Positions 18,762 to 26,311 of a stretch of DNA of 64,000 bases are shown here, piece by piece. The stretch covers positions 1-64,000 of the forward strand of contig NZ_JAHKQD010000017.1 of the NCBI RefSeq assembly GCF_018860915.1. The letters are read 5' to 3'. The translations under genes were made by a program, and so were the position numbers. This stretch comes from Colwellia sp. C2M11. Lineage in GTDB: Bacteria > Pseudomonadota > Gammaproteobacteria > Enterobacterales > Alteromonadaceae. The first letter of the stretch is position 1, and each line of letters begins with the position of its first letter. The notes beneath the pieces are model-generated. The model saw only the letters and a program-made list of their open reading frames with translations. It made no database searches and was not told where the DNA came from.

Positions 18762-19667
18762 ATGAACGGTGCATCTGAGTTAGCAATTTTTGCTGTAGTA
18801 GTAGAAGAGAAGTCTTTTAGCCTGGCAGCTCAAAAAACAGGTTTGTCCAAAACCGTTGTTAGTAAAAAAATATCGGCACTAGAAAAACAGTTAAATACAC
18901 AGCTACTTTATAGAACCACTCGAAAGCTTAGTCTTACTGACGCAGGTAAATTACTTTATAAACATGCAAAAGGTATTAACCAGCAAGCAAATGATGCTTT
19001 TACCGCGGTTAACGAGTTATCTAAAGACATTTCTGGTCATATTACAATGTCTGTACCGACCATTTCAGGTGAGTTATTACTGGCAGAGTTAGTATCAAGT
19101 TTTTGCAAAACCTACCCTAAAATCACCATTGAATTACGACTTGAAAATAAGCTTATCGACTTAGTTGAAGAAGGTGTTGATTTAGCTATAAGAACAGCTG
19201 TACTAGAGGATTCTTCCCTTATAGCTGTGCCTTTATTGGAATCTAATTGGATTGTCTGTGCTTCACCCGAGTATTTAAAAGCGAATAAAGCATTAAATAC
19301 AATTGATGATCTGAAACGCCATAACTGCCTTTGCTACGATCTACAAGCAAATGGTAGTAATGAGTGGCGCTTTGATGACAATGGCGAGCAAAAATCAATA
19401 TTAGTAAGAGGCTGTATGTCTTCAAATAATGCTTATTCTTTAAAAAAAGCAGCTATGAATGATATTGGGATTATTTATGTGCCTAAATGTAGTGTTTATG
19501 AAGAATTACAAGCAGGTTTATTGGTCAATGTGCTGAGCGATTATAAGGCACGTTCGCTAGGGGTTTTTGCTGTTTATCCCTACACGCGATATAAACCTGA
19601 AAAGCTAACCTTACTTATTGAGCATATTAAGCAAGGCTATCAAGATTTGGAGCATTATTTTGAATAA
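18762..19667 (+). CDS. LysR-family transcriptional regulator, divergent to lutABC
   Basis: This 301-residue protein has an N-terminal HTH (KSFSLAAQKTGLSKTVVSKKISALEKQLN, RTTRKLSLTDAG) and a substrate-binding domain (ELRLENKLIDLVEEGVDLAIRT). It belongs to the same subgroup as the LysR at 10.0 kb. It is divergent from lutABC across 209 bp, so control of lactate use is likely. The ATG has no strong Shine-Dalgarno. The IS island begins 35 bp after the stop. Confidence 0.9.
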   Translation: MNGASELAIFAVVVEEKSFSLAAQKTGLSKTVVSKKISALEKQLNTQLLYRTTRKLSLTDAGKLLYKHAKGINQQANDAFTAVNELSKDISGHITMSVPTISGELLLAELVSSFCKTYPKITIELRLENKLIDLVEEGVDLAIRTAVLEDSSLIAVPLLESNWIVCASPEYLKANKALNTIDDLKRHNCLCYDLQANGSNEWRFDDNGEQKSILVRGCMSSNNAYSLKKAAMNDIGIIYVPKCSVYEELQAGLLVNVLSDYKARSLGVFAVYPYTRYKPEKLTLLIEHIKQGYQDLEHYFE

Positions 19668-19701
19668 CGTTCAAAATATATAAACTCTACAGAACTATTA
19701 A

Positions 19702-20154
19702 TTAGCCTCAGATAGGAATAATAATAAATTAAGTACCTGCTTCACTACCCACCATTCCAACCAAGAAAAGTAATAAGAGACTAGCATAAGAGAGCTAGTT
19801 GAAATGTTTTATGATGACGATGATTTTTGTCGCGTATTTATCCCTCAATGGGAAAAACAATTAATTGCAGATGGTAATATAAAGCGAAATCGCCCCTTCC
19901 GTATGGCGATGAGTGAGGTTATCACTATCCTTATTGCTTTTCATACCTCTAATCATCGCGACTTTAAGAATTATTATAAAGGTTATATCGCTAAATTTTA
20001 CCGCTCTCATTTTCCAAGTTTATTGAGTTACACTAGATTTCTAGAAGTGATGTCTAAGGCTATAGTGCCACTATCTAGCTATTTTTCGATACTAAAAGGT
20101 GAATCGACAGGTATTGAATTTATTGATTCTACAAGCATTAAAGTATGTCATTAC
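19702..20154 (+). mobile_element. IS982-type element, copy A (truncated remnant)
   Basis: The left terminal repeat TTAGCCTCAGATAGGAATAA at 19702-19721 matches, with changes, the left end of copy B. The element breaks off within the transposase at about 20154, exactly where the left end of copy B begins, so the second element abuts or truncates it. The missing right half is not found downstream of copy B, so a simple insertion does not explain the layout; a recombination or deletion is also needed. Confidence 0.75.
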
Positions 20155-20181
20155 TTAACCTCAGCTCGGGATAAGAATTAA
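19786..20181 (+). pseudogene. IS982 transposase fragment (copy A)
   Basis: This is the N-terminal ~120 residues of an IS982-family DDE transposase (DDFCRVFIPQWEKQLIADG ... GIEFIDSTSIKVCH), nearly identical to copy B. The original start codon has become ATA (19786); the first ATG is six codons in, at 19804. The catalytic C-terminal part is missing, and the last codons are read into the terminal repeat of the neighbouring copy. It is inactive. Confidence 0.85.
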
Positions 20182-21156
20182 TTAAATTGAACTAAGTGCC
20201 CGTTCCACGATCCAATCTTTCGACCAAGAAAAAACAGAAAGATAATAAGAAACGGGCATGAATAAACTAGTTGAAATATTCTGTGATGTCGATGATTTTT
20301 GTCGCGTATTTATCCCACAATGGGAGAAACAATTAATTGCTGATGGAAGTATCAAGCGAAATCGTCCATGTCGTATGGCTATGAGTGAGATAATCACTAT
20401 ATTAATTGCTTTTCATACATCAAATCATCGCGACTTTAAAAATTATTATAAAGGTTATATTGCTAAGTTTTATCGTTCACATTTCCCTAGCTTATTGAGC
20501 TACACTCGATTTTTAGAAGTGATGCCTAAAGCGGTCGTTCCACTTTCTAGCTACTTTTCAATACTTAAAGGTGAGTCTACAGGTATTGAGTTTATTGACT
20601 CTACAAGCATAAAAGTATGCCATAACTTAAGAATTCCTAGACATAAAACATTTGACGGTATAGCCGAACGGGGCAAAGGAACAATGGGTTGGTTTTATGG
20701 GTTCAAACTACATTTAGTCACTAACTTTAGAGGTGAAATAGTTGAGGCTAAATTAACTACTGGCAATGTTCACGACACAAAGCCCGTATTAGCCTTAGCT
20801 AAAAACTTAAAGGGAAGTTATATGCAGATAAAGGCTATATAAGCAAAAAATTAACAGTTGGTTTGAAGGAAAAAGGAGTTGATTTGATAACAACCGTGCG
20901 CCGTAATATGAAAGCCAAAGCTATGTCGTTATGGGATAGAGCAATGTTATCTAAACGGTTTATTATTGAAACGATAAATGATCAATTGAAGAATATATCT
21001 CAAATAGAGCATTCGCGTCATCGTAGCCCGAATAGTTTTATGTTGAATTTACTGGCAGGTTTAGTGGCTTATTGCCTTAAAGAAAATAAGCCAACCCTTA
21101 ATATTAGTGACGTAGAGAAGAATGCTATGGTTAGGGCTTAACCCGATCTGGGGTTA
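20155..21156 (+). mobile_element. IS982-type insertion sequence, copy B
   Basis: This element of about 1.0 kb has terminal inverted repeats: left TTAACCTCAGCTCGGGATAAG (20155-20175), and right CTTAACCCGATCTGGGGTTA (21137-21156), whose complement matches the left end. The length fits IS982. The transposase reading frame is broken, so transposition would need help in trans. It abuts copy A on the left and truncates the IS630-type gene on the right. Confidence 0.85.
20258..21141 (+). pseudogene. IS982 transposase, frameshifted (copy B)
   Basis: Two consecutive frames (20258-20842, then onward to 21141) together give a full transposase of about 294 residues. It includes FIDSTSIKVCHNLRIPR, GTMGWFYGFKLHL and the C-terminal IIETINDQLKNISQIEHSRHRS block. 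The frame is lost at about 20811-20816, where one G seems to be missing in AAAGGGAAG; the next frame then continues as KLYADKGY. No slippery heptamer or hairpin makes programmed frameshifting attractive, so this is probably a dead gene. Confidence 0.85.
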
Positions 21157-21845
21157 CTTGGCGGACTGATAATCGCTTCAGTTGCACCTGTCGCTGGGCA
21201 TATAGCACCGAATAGATACGCATATTCGAACTGTTGCTGCCTTACTACTCTTGGTCGTGTGCCTTTAGTTGCCCAAACGCGTGTGGTTGTATTTTGCTGA
21301 CCAAATCGCGCTTCATCTTGAAACCACACATCGACTTTATCTAACTGGGTTTTCCATGGGATGTGAAGGATCGTTTCCATCTGGAAGCTTTTTAAAAAGC
21401 GTTTGAGCGCTTTCATCTTGTTTCGGGTGCTTGGAGCGGCTGGTTATCCATGAGAAATTTAAGTGGTGGAGTAGCCGATAAATATTACTAATTTCATACT
21501 CAACACTAAAATGCTCTGTAATATATGATTGAATATTTTTTACTTGTAAACGTCCGCCTATTAGCAAGAGTACTGCTTTCTTTAATAAAACTGCTTAATT
21601 ATTTGAGTTGTTTTGCGGACAATTTTGTTGAGCTACCTGTATGACAACCTAAGTTTAAGGCATCAATCCCTTCATTGAAATATTTGTGAACTCAAATATT
21701 TACACTGCTTCAGGGCGACCTTTAAGTATTTTGCGATCTCTGTTCTAGACTTACCATCAACAAAGTGAGAAACCGCCAAGTAGCGATTTCTCATGCGGCT
21801 ATTTTTAGCGCTTCGAGCGAGTTTTTCTAATTCTTTTGAAGTCAT
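21157..21845 (-). pseudogene. IS630-type transposase remnant
   Basis: Read on the minus strand, this is a decayed IS630-family transposase. An N-terminal HTH piece starts at 21845 (MTSKELEKLARSAKNSRMRN ... GKSRTEIAKYLKV). It is followed by several frameshifts and stops. Two in-register pieces remain (HFSVEYEISNIYRLLHHLNFSWITSRSKHPKQ and VDVWFQDEARFGQQNTTTRVW ... YAYLFGAICPATGATEA). The C-terminal catalytic part is cut off at the right end of IS982 copy B. It lies between two oppositely oriented IS982 copies. Confidence 0.85.
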
Positions 21846-22849
21846 TAACCTGAGATCTGCTTAAGCGATAACGTTCTTAAGCTACCATCAGTCCAAATTC
21901 ACTAGGTGATAACTTAATACGTGACTTTTTTTCTTTAAGATAATAAGCCACTATTCCTGCCATTACATTCAACATAAAGCCTGTCTCACTTCGATGCCGA
22001 CTATGTTCAACTTGAGAAATATTTTTTAGCTGATCATTTATCGTTTCAATAATATATCTCTTTGATAACATGGCTCTATCAAACGCTGACATTGCTTTAG
22101 CTTCATGTTTTTACGAACGGTTGTAACCAAATCAACATCAATTTTTGATAACTTTTCACTTAACTTCTTTCCGATATATCCTTAATCAGCATAAAGCTTT
22201 CCAGAGAGGTTTTTGCATAGATCAGGGAGCGGTGCTCTATCGTTAGTATTACCTGGAGTGATCTTCAGAGAAATGATTTCACCTACGTGATTAATCAATA
22301 AATGCAATTTAAAGCCGTAAAACCAACCCATTGTTCCTTTCCCTCGTTTAGCAATAACATCAAACACTCTATTACGTGGGATACGTATGTTATGGCATAC
22401 TTTAAGGCTTGTGGAATCTACAAAAGCAATACCTGTTGGTTTTCCTTTAACTGTTTGGAAATAAGCACACATAGGAATAAGTAGAGCGGACATTTTGTGT
22501 AAGAAACGCGTATAACTCAGTAAATTTGGAAAGTATTCCTTCCAATGTTTTTGAACTAAACCAATATAGAAGTTCTTGAAATTTCTGTGGTTTGATTGAT
22601 GAAAAGCAATAACGATAGTCATACATTCGCTAGTGGGCATCTTTGATTGACGTCGTCGCTTTTTAGCTCCATTAGCTATTAATTCAGTTTCCCAAACAGG
22701 TAAAAACTTATAACAAAAATCATCGACATCGCAAAATATATCTATTAACTTATTCATCTGCCCACCTTTGTTGCTTTCAAATAGTTTTTAGTCGAAAGAT
22801 CTGATCGCTAGGTGGGCAATTAGTTCAATACTTATCCAGTTTTCAGGTT
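21845..22849 (-). mobile_element. IS982-type insertion sequence, copy C
   Basis: This element of about 1.0 kb lies in inverted orientation to copy B. Its ends are TTAACCTGAGATCTGCTTAAG (21845-21865) and CTTATCCAGTTTTCAGGTT (22831-22849), related to the copy B ends. It is more diverged from copies A and B than they are from each other, so it came from a different IS982 lineage or an older insertion. It directly abuts the start of the IS630 remnant. Confidence 0.8.
21877..22757 (-). pseudogene. IS982 transposase with nonsense codon and frameshift (copy C)
   Basis: The N-terminal part (22182-22757, MNKLIDIFCDVDDFCYKFLPVWETELIANG ... GKLYAD) stops at a TAA where homologous copies have Lys before GYI. 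Reading continues in frame past that stop, and is then lost again near 22094-22105, where one base is missing. The rest resumes in another frame (21877-22092, RAMLSKRYIIETINDQLKNISQVEHSRHRSE). Two lesions make it a clear pseudogene. Confidence 0.85.
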
Positions 22850-22956
22850 CATTATGAAAAAGGAATAATTATAAAGTCAAATTAGATCACAAAATTAATC
22901 AAATTGGTATAATTGATGTCTGTTTAATATTCATTTGGCCGATAATTTTGCCAAAT

Positions 22957-22993
22957 AAAAAGGGGGGTAATAATCAGATTATTACACCCTTTT
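22957..22993 (-). terminator. Terminator of the kappa-carrageenase-like gene
   Basis: A long hairpin (AAAAGGG .. GTAATAATC / GATTATTAC .. CCCTTTT, with small bulges) lies 30 bp after the stop of the GH16 gene and is followed by a T-rich run on the minus strand. A related hairpin with the same GTAAT core serves the molybdenum-enzyme operon at 44.5 kb. Confidence 0.8.
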
Positions 22994-23023
22994 GTTTACT
23001 AAGTTAATTCATTTTAGAACAAA

Positions 23024-24127
23024 TTATGGTGCTCTTTTATAAACGCGTACCCAGTCAACATCCATGTTCGTCGGGTAACCTTCTTGAGTTGCATTTTCCG
23101 CAACAGGACATCGAGCTAAACTATGCGGACAGTTGTTATAAGTAACATGAGGGGTTCTCAAGCCAAGTGACAAGGTAACACGCATCGGTAAGTGCCAATA
23201 AAGGTTAGCCTTACGCGCCACTTCCTTACCATCTATATACCAAATAATATAATCCTCTGAAATTTCAGTACCATAAATATGGAAGTCGTCTCTTGGATCA
23301 AAGTCGGCAATAATTTTGTTTTGTGATAAATGTTGTAGATCATTGTGAGGACGAACTTCAACAGGATCACCATGTTCATCCTGATAAATAGCATGTAGAT
23401 TCATATCGATAATTTCAGCAGTATCTTGTTTTTGAACACCTGTTACATCGCTGTATTCAGCTTGTTGTAATTCAACAAAATCGACTTCTGAGTAGATTGG
23501 ATCGCCAGCTTTAGTTGGGTTCATACCTGCAGCAGCTCTATCTTGTCCATTACTGTAAACCCAAAACGCAGGGCTGTTGCCAGGGAAAGTATGTGTGCCT
23601 CTTATTTTGGCTTCATAATAACCATAGGTTTGCACAGAATTAGCTCGAATCATGCCTGATGTATAGAACATATCAACATCGACTCTGGCATTAACACCAT
23701 CAGACTTACCCCAACGTTGTGCGGTATGCTCTTCGTAATCCATGGTTAAACGTAACTTGCCATCTTCAGTTATTTTCACATTTTCAGGACGCCATGACCA
23801 TGGACCAAAGTCATCAGGATCATTTTCCCATTTACTGCTATCGAGGCTTACATTATTAAATTCATCTGAACGTTCAGGAATAAAAACCCAATCAGATTCA
23901 TTACCGTCAACTAAAGTTGGTGATACATTGCCATTTTCATCCGGAACATTTTCAGTGATGGCATCAGGAACCTCTGTATCAGGTGTTTCTGTATCTGGCG
24001 TTTCTGCATCTGGTACTGTAATTTCAGGTGGATTTTGAACTGCTGGATCACTATCCCCCCCACAAGCGGTGGTTAAAAGTGTCGTTGCAGTGATTAGCGC
24101 TAGGGTTATTTTATTTTTTATTATCAT
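23024..24127 (-). CDS. GH16 lipoprotein, kappa-carrageenase-like
   Basis: This 367-residue lipoprotein has lipobox LTTAC (Cys22). An acidic Thr/Pro/Asp linker with TPDTE repeats spans residues ~35-65, and a GH16 domain spans ~78-365. The catalytic motif is EVDFVE at 214-219 (nucleophile E214, acid/base E219). The whole domain follows the Pseudoalteromonas kappa-carrageenase pattern, from memory: ERSDEFN, the GPWSWRPEN region, YTSGMIR, YGYYEAKI, FPGxSPAFWxYS, SEVDxVEL, FDPRxDFHxYG, YWHLPMxxTLSLGLRxPH. It should cut beta-1,4 bonds of kappa-carrageenan or of a less sulfated relative such as furcellaran, outside the cell or on the outer membrane. It forms its own unit, with an operator at 24200 and a terminator at 22957. 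Confidence 0.88.
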   Translation of the reverse strand: MIIKNKITLALITATTLLTTACGGDSDPAVQNPPEITVPDAETPDTETPDTEVPDAITENVPDENGNVSPTLVDGNESDWVFIPERSDEFNNVSLDSSKWENDPDDFGPWSWRPENVKITEDGKLRLTMDYEEHTAQRWGKSDGVNARVDVDMFYTSGMIRANSVQTYGYYEAKIRGTHTFPGNSPAFWVYSNGQDRAAAGMNPTKAGDPIYSEVDFVELQQAEYSDVTGVQKQDTAEIIDMNLHAIYQDEHGDPVEVRPHNDLQHLSQNKIIADFDPRDDFHIYGTEISEDYIIWYIDGKEVARKANLYWHLPMRVTLSLGLRTPHVTYNNCPHSLARCPVAENATQEGYPTNMDVDWVRVYKRAP

Positions 24128-24199
24128 TGTACTACCTAATTATTGATTTTTTATCGAGGTGTGAGGCTACAAAACAATCGCCGCACATATATTATATAT

Positions 24200-24214
24200 A
24201 AACATATGATGTTT
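24200..24214. promoter_or_regulatory. PUL operator, site a (AAACATCATATGTTT)
   Basis: A perfect inverted repeat AAACAT-ATG-ATGTTT lies 73 bp before the start of the kappa-carrageenase-like gene. It is identical to the site at 32864 and belongs to a family of seven sites in this locus, listed in the findings. Confidence 0.75.
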
Positions 24215-24255
24215 TTTATTTACAAACAATTAATTATAACTATCGAGTAAAATTG

Positions 24256-24276
24256 CTTAACCCGAGCTGAGGTTAA
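24256..24276 (-). repeat. Solo IS982-end-like palindrome / possible terminator
   Basis: The sequence CTTAACCCGAGCTGAGGTTAA is nearly identical to the terminal repeats of IS982 copy B, but no element is attached. It is also palindromic (TTAACC..GGTTAA) and lies about 80 bp after the stop of the 636-aa GH16 gene, with TTTT nearby on the minus strand. It may be a solo IS end, a terminator, or a terminator derived from one. Confidence 0.5.
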
Positions 24277-24357
24277 TTATTGAATGGTGTAAAGTAAATA
24301 AGGAGACATAACGCTAATGACGTATGTGTTATTAGCGTTATTTTCGATTTATAGATT

Positions 24358-26268
24358 TTATATTTCGGTTCTTCTACGCAAAAAAAACACTAAAATAGGA
24401 AATAAAAAAGTTAACCAATGCATTGCGCCAGCAGTACTCTCCTTACTCGTATTAATTGCTTCATTAGGTATTTCATCAACGATAGGGTTTTCTGGTACTA
24501 CCGATGTTTCTGGAGTTGGTGTTGAATCAATGTTATCTGAGCTGCTAGGCGGTTGTTCAACACTGAGCTCAGTGTCTCCATCTATAATTACAACTACTGT
24601 TTCTTCTTGTTTACCATTTACTGCTGTCGCGACAATATCAACCGTACCTGCCGCCAAAGCAAATAATTTACCTCGGTTATTTACGTAAGCTTTGGTTTCA
24701 TCACTTGAGTGCCAATTAATGTATTGATTACTCGCACTAGTTGGTGTTACTTCAATCGCTAATTGAAGCGTTTCGCCAACAGCTATAGTGGCATTATTTT
24801 CTGTTTTAATGTCAGTAATATTGACAAAATCACCTGTAATTTTATCTAACATGATATTGTCAATATAGATGGTGCTATTTCCCTGTGCTGCCGCCGATTT
24901 GTCAATAATGACTTGCATATTATCATTAACGCCAGACGAAGATGCTCGGTTAATATTTTCGGTGACTGTTATCCATCGCTCACGCGGCAGAGAGCTAATA
25001 TCAAAAGTATGGAGACTCTCAGGCTCTCCAAGTTTAATAGTAACATCCTTAATCGAGCTATTATTTTCTACAAAAACATCAAAAGAGAGTAAATAATTAC
25101 CCGCGGTCGTTTCAATAGAACCTTGCGGTGATGTCGCGATAATATCGGCAGTTAAACCATTAGTATGCGAAATTTTTAAACTTTTTCGACCCGTGGAATA
25201 TTTAAAATCAGGGTAACCTGTAATGGCCATGTTAGCATCAGACATTGCCCACCTTTTACGATATGCACCAGGTTTCTCAGGTTTTGCTAAATTAAAAATA
25301 TCTTTACCATTCATTGCAATAGCCCCTTCAAAACCAAAAAAAGCTTTGTCGATAGCATAATTATTGGGCTTTTGCCAAACACGCACGTATTCTACTTCAA
25401 AGTCTACTGGTGGCGATAAATCTTGTTGGGTTGGCACTCCCATCCAGTCAAAAACTTCAGAGTCAAACCACATATCCATGCGGTTATTTAACAACCACTT
25501 ATCACCTAAACAATCTAACGGTGTGCCGTTGGCAGAAAGGTTGGTTTTATCATTGGTATTTGCACATCCTGCTGGGCCTTGTTGTGCGCTATATAGTTTT
25601 TTACCCTCAAGGTATACCGTATAACTATCTTCGGTCCATTCAATACCATAAGTAGCAAATTTTTCAGCTACACGAAAACCTAAAGGATATTGATGATAGT
25701 AAATTTTATTTTTACTTTGTGGTTCTGGTCGATCAATTCGCCAATCATGAATTGATGTCCAAATTCTGGATTCAGGTGCTTTATTACCTCCAACTTTAGT
25801 TACCTTGCCAAAATGTTCAAAAACATCAAGTTCAGAGTCTTCACCTGTAAACCAAAAAGAGCCAGACATTGGCGCATCTGGTACTTTAACCTTTACTTCC
25901 ATGTAACCATATAAAAAACTCTTATGATGGATAATGCCTGCAGAAGTCATATCTTTATAACCTTCAGCAAAGTCAAAATCTGGTTCCCATTGGGTCTTTA
26001 TTTTTAGTTTTCCGTCTTCAATACGCACATTATGTGGTGCATATTGTGCGCCGCGCCCTTTCCAATAATTAGATGTTTCACCTAAGGCATACCACTTAGT
26101 TTCATCTAATGTATTACCGTTAAATTCATCACTGAATGTTTCATTGAATACCCATCCATTGTTATTTTCAGGATCGGATAACGGCAAAACCATTTCATCT
26201 GCTTGGCTTACAGTTGAAAGAAGTATCGAGGTAGATAAACCGAGTAAACTTGTTGTTTTAAGTTTCAT
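24358..26268 (-). CDS. Multidomain GH16 galactanase with CBM-like and BIG2 domains
   Basis: This 636-residue secreted protein has a signal peptide at 1-23. The GH16 catalytic domain (~30-302) carries ELDVFE at 146-151 (E146, D148, E151). A beta-sandwich CBM-like domain follows (~308-478), then a BIG2 Ig-like domain (~482-563), a Pro/Ser/Thr linker, and a C-terminal hydrophobic helix ending LRRRTEI. That tail resembles a degenerate GlyGly-CTERM sorting signal. The domain differs from the kappa-carrageenase type and looks like the agarase/furcellaranase-type GH16 of marine bacteria (FRVAEKFATYGIEW, FEVEYVRVWQKP). Endo-cleavage of a beta-linked red-algal galactan is likely; the exact substrate is not decided. 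It is the last gene of a five-gene operon. Confidence 0.85.
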   Translation of the reverse strand: MKLKTTSLLGLSTSILLSTVSQADEMVLPLSDPENNNGWVFNETFSDEFNGNTLDETKWYALGETSNYWKGRGAQYAPHNVRIEDGKLKIKTQWEPDFDFAEGYKDMTSAGIIHHKSFLYGYMEVKVKVPDAPMSGSFWFTGEDSELDVFEHFGKVTKVGGNKAPESRIWTSIHDWRIDRPEPQSKNKIYYHQYPLGFRVAEKFATYGIEWTEDSYTVYLEGKKLYSAQQGPAGCANTNDKTNLSANGTPLDCLGDKWLLNNRMDMWFDSEVFDWMGVPTQQDLSPPVDFEVEYVRVWQKPNNYAIDKAFFGFEGAIAMNGKDIFNLAKPEKPGAYRKRWAMSDANMAITGYPDFKYSTGRKSLKISHTNGLTADIIATSPQGSIETTAGNYLLSFDVFVENNSSIKDVTIKLGEPESLHTFDISSLPRERWITVTENINRASSSGVNDNMQVIIDKSAAAQGNSTIYIDNIMLDKITGDFVNITDIKTENNATIAVGETLQLAIEVTPTSASNQYINWHSSDETKAYVNNRGKLFALAAGTVDIVATAVNGKQEETVVVIIDGDTELSVEQPPSSSDNIDSTPTPETSVVPENPIVDEIPNEAINTSKESTAGAMHWLTFLFPILVFFLRRRTEI

Positions 26269-26311
26269 AATGACTACTTATTAAATAATTGTTTATAGTG
26301 CGAAAAATTGG

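Noticed and set aside
20258..21141. Programmed -1 frameshift in the IS982 transposase of copy B.
   Set aside because: IS982 elements normally encode one uninterrupted frame, the other two copies are also broken, and no slippery site with a stimulatory hairpin is visible. A one-base deletion is simpler.
19702..22849. Composite transposon carrying cargo.
   Set aside because: The flanking IS982 copies are inverted and the only sequence between them is a dead IS630 piece, with no cargo gene. All transposases are broken.
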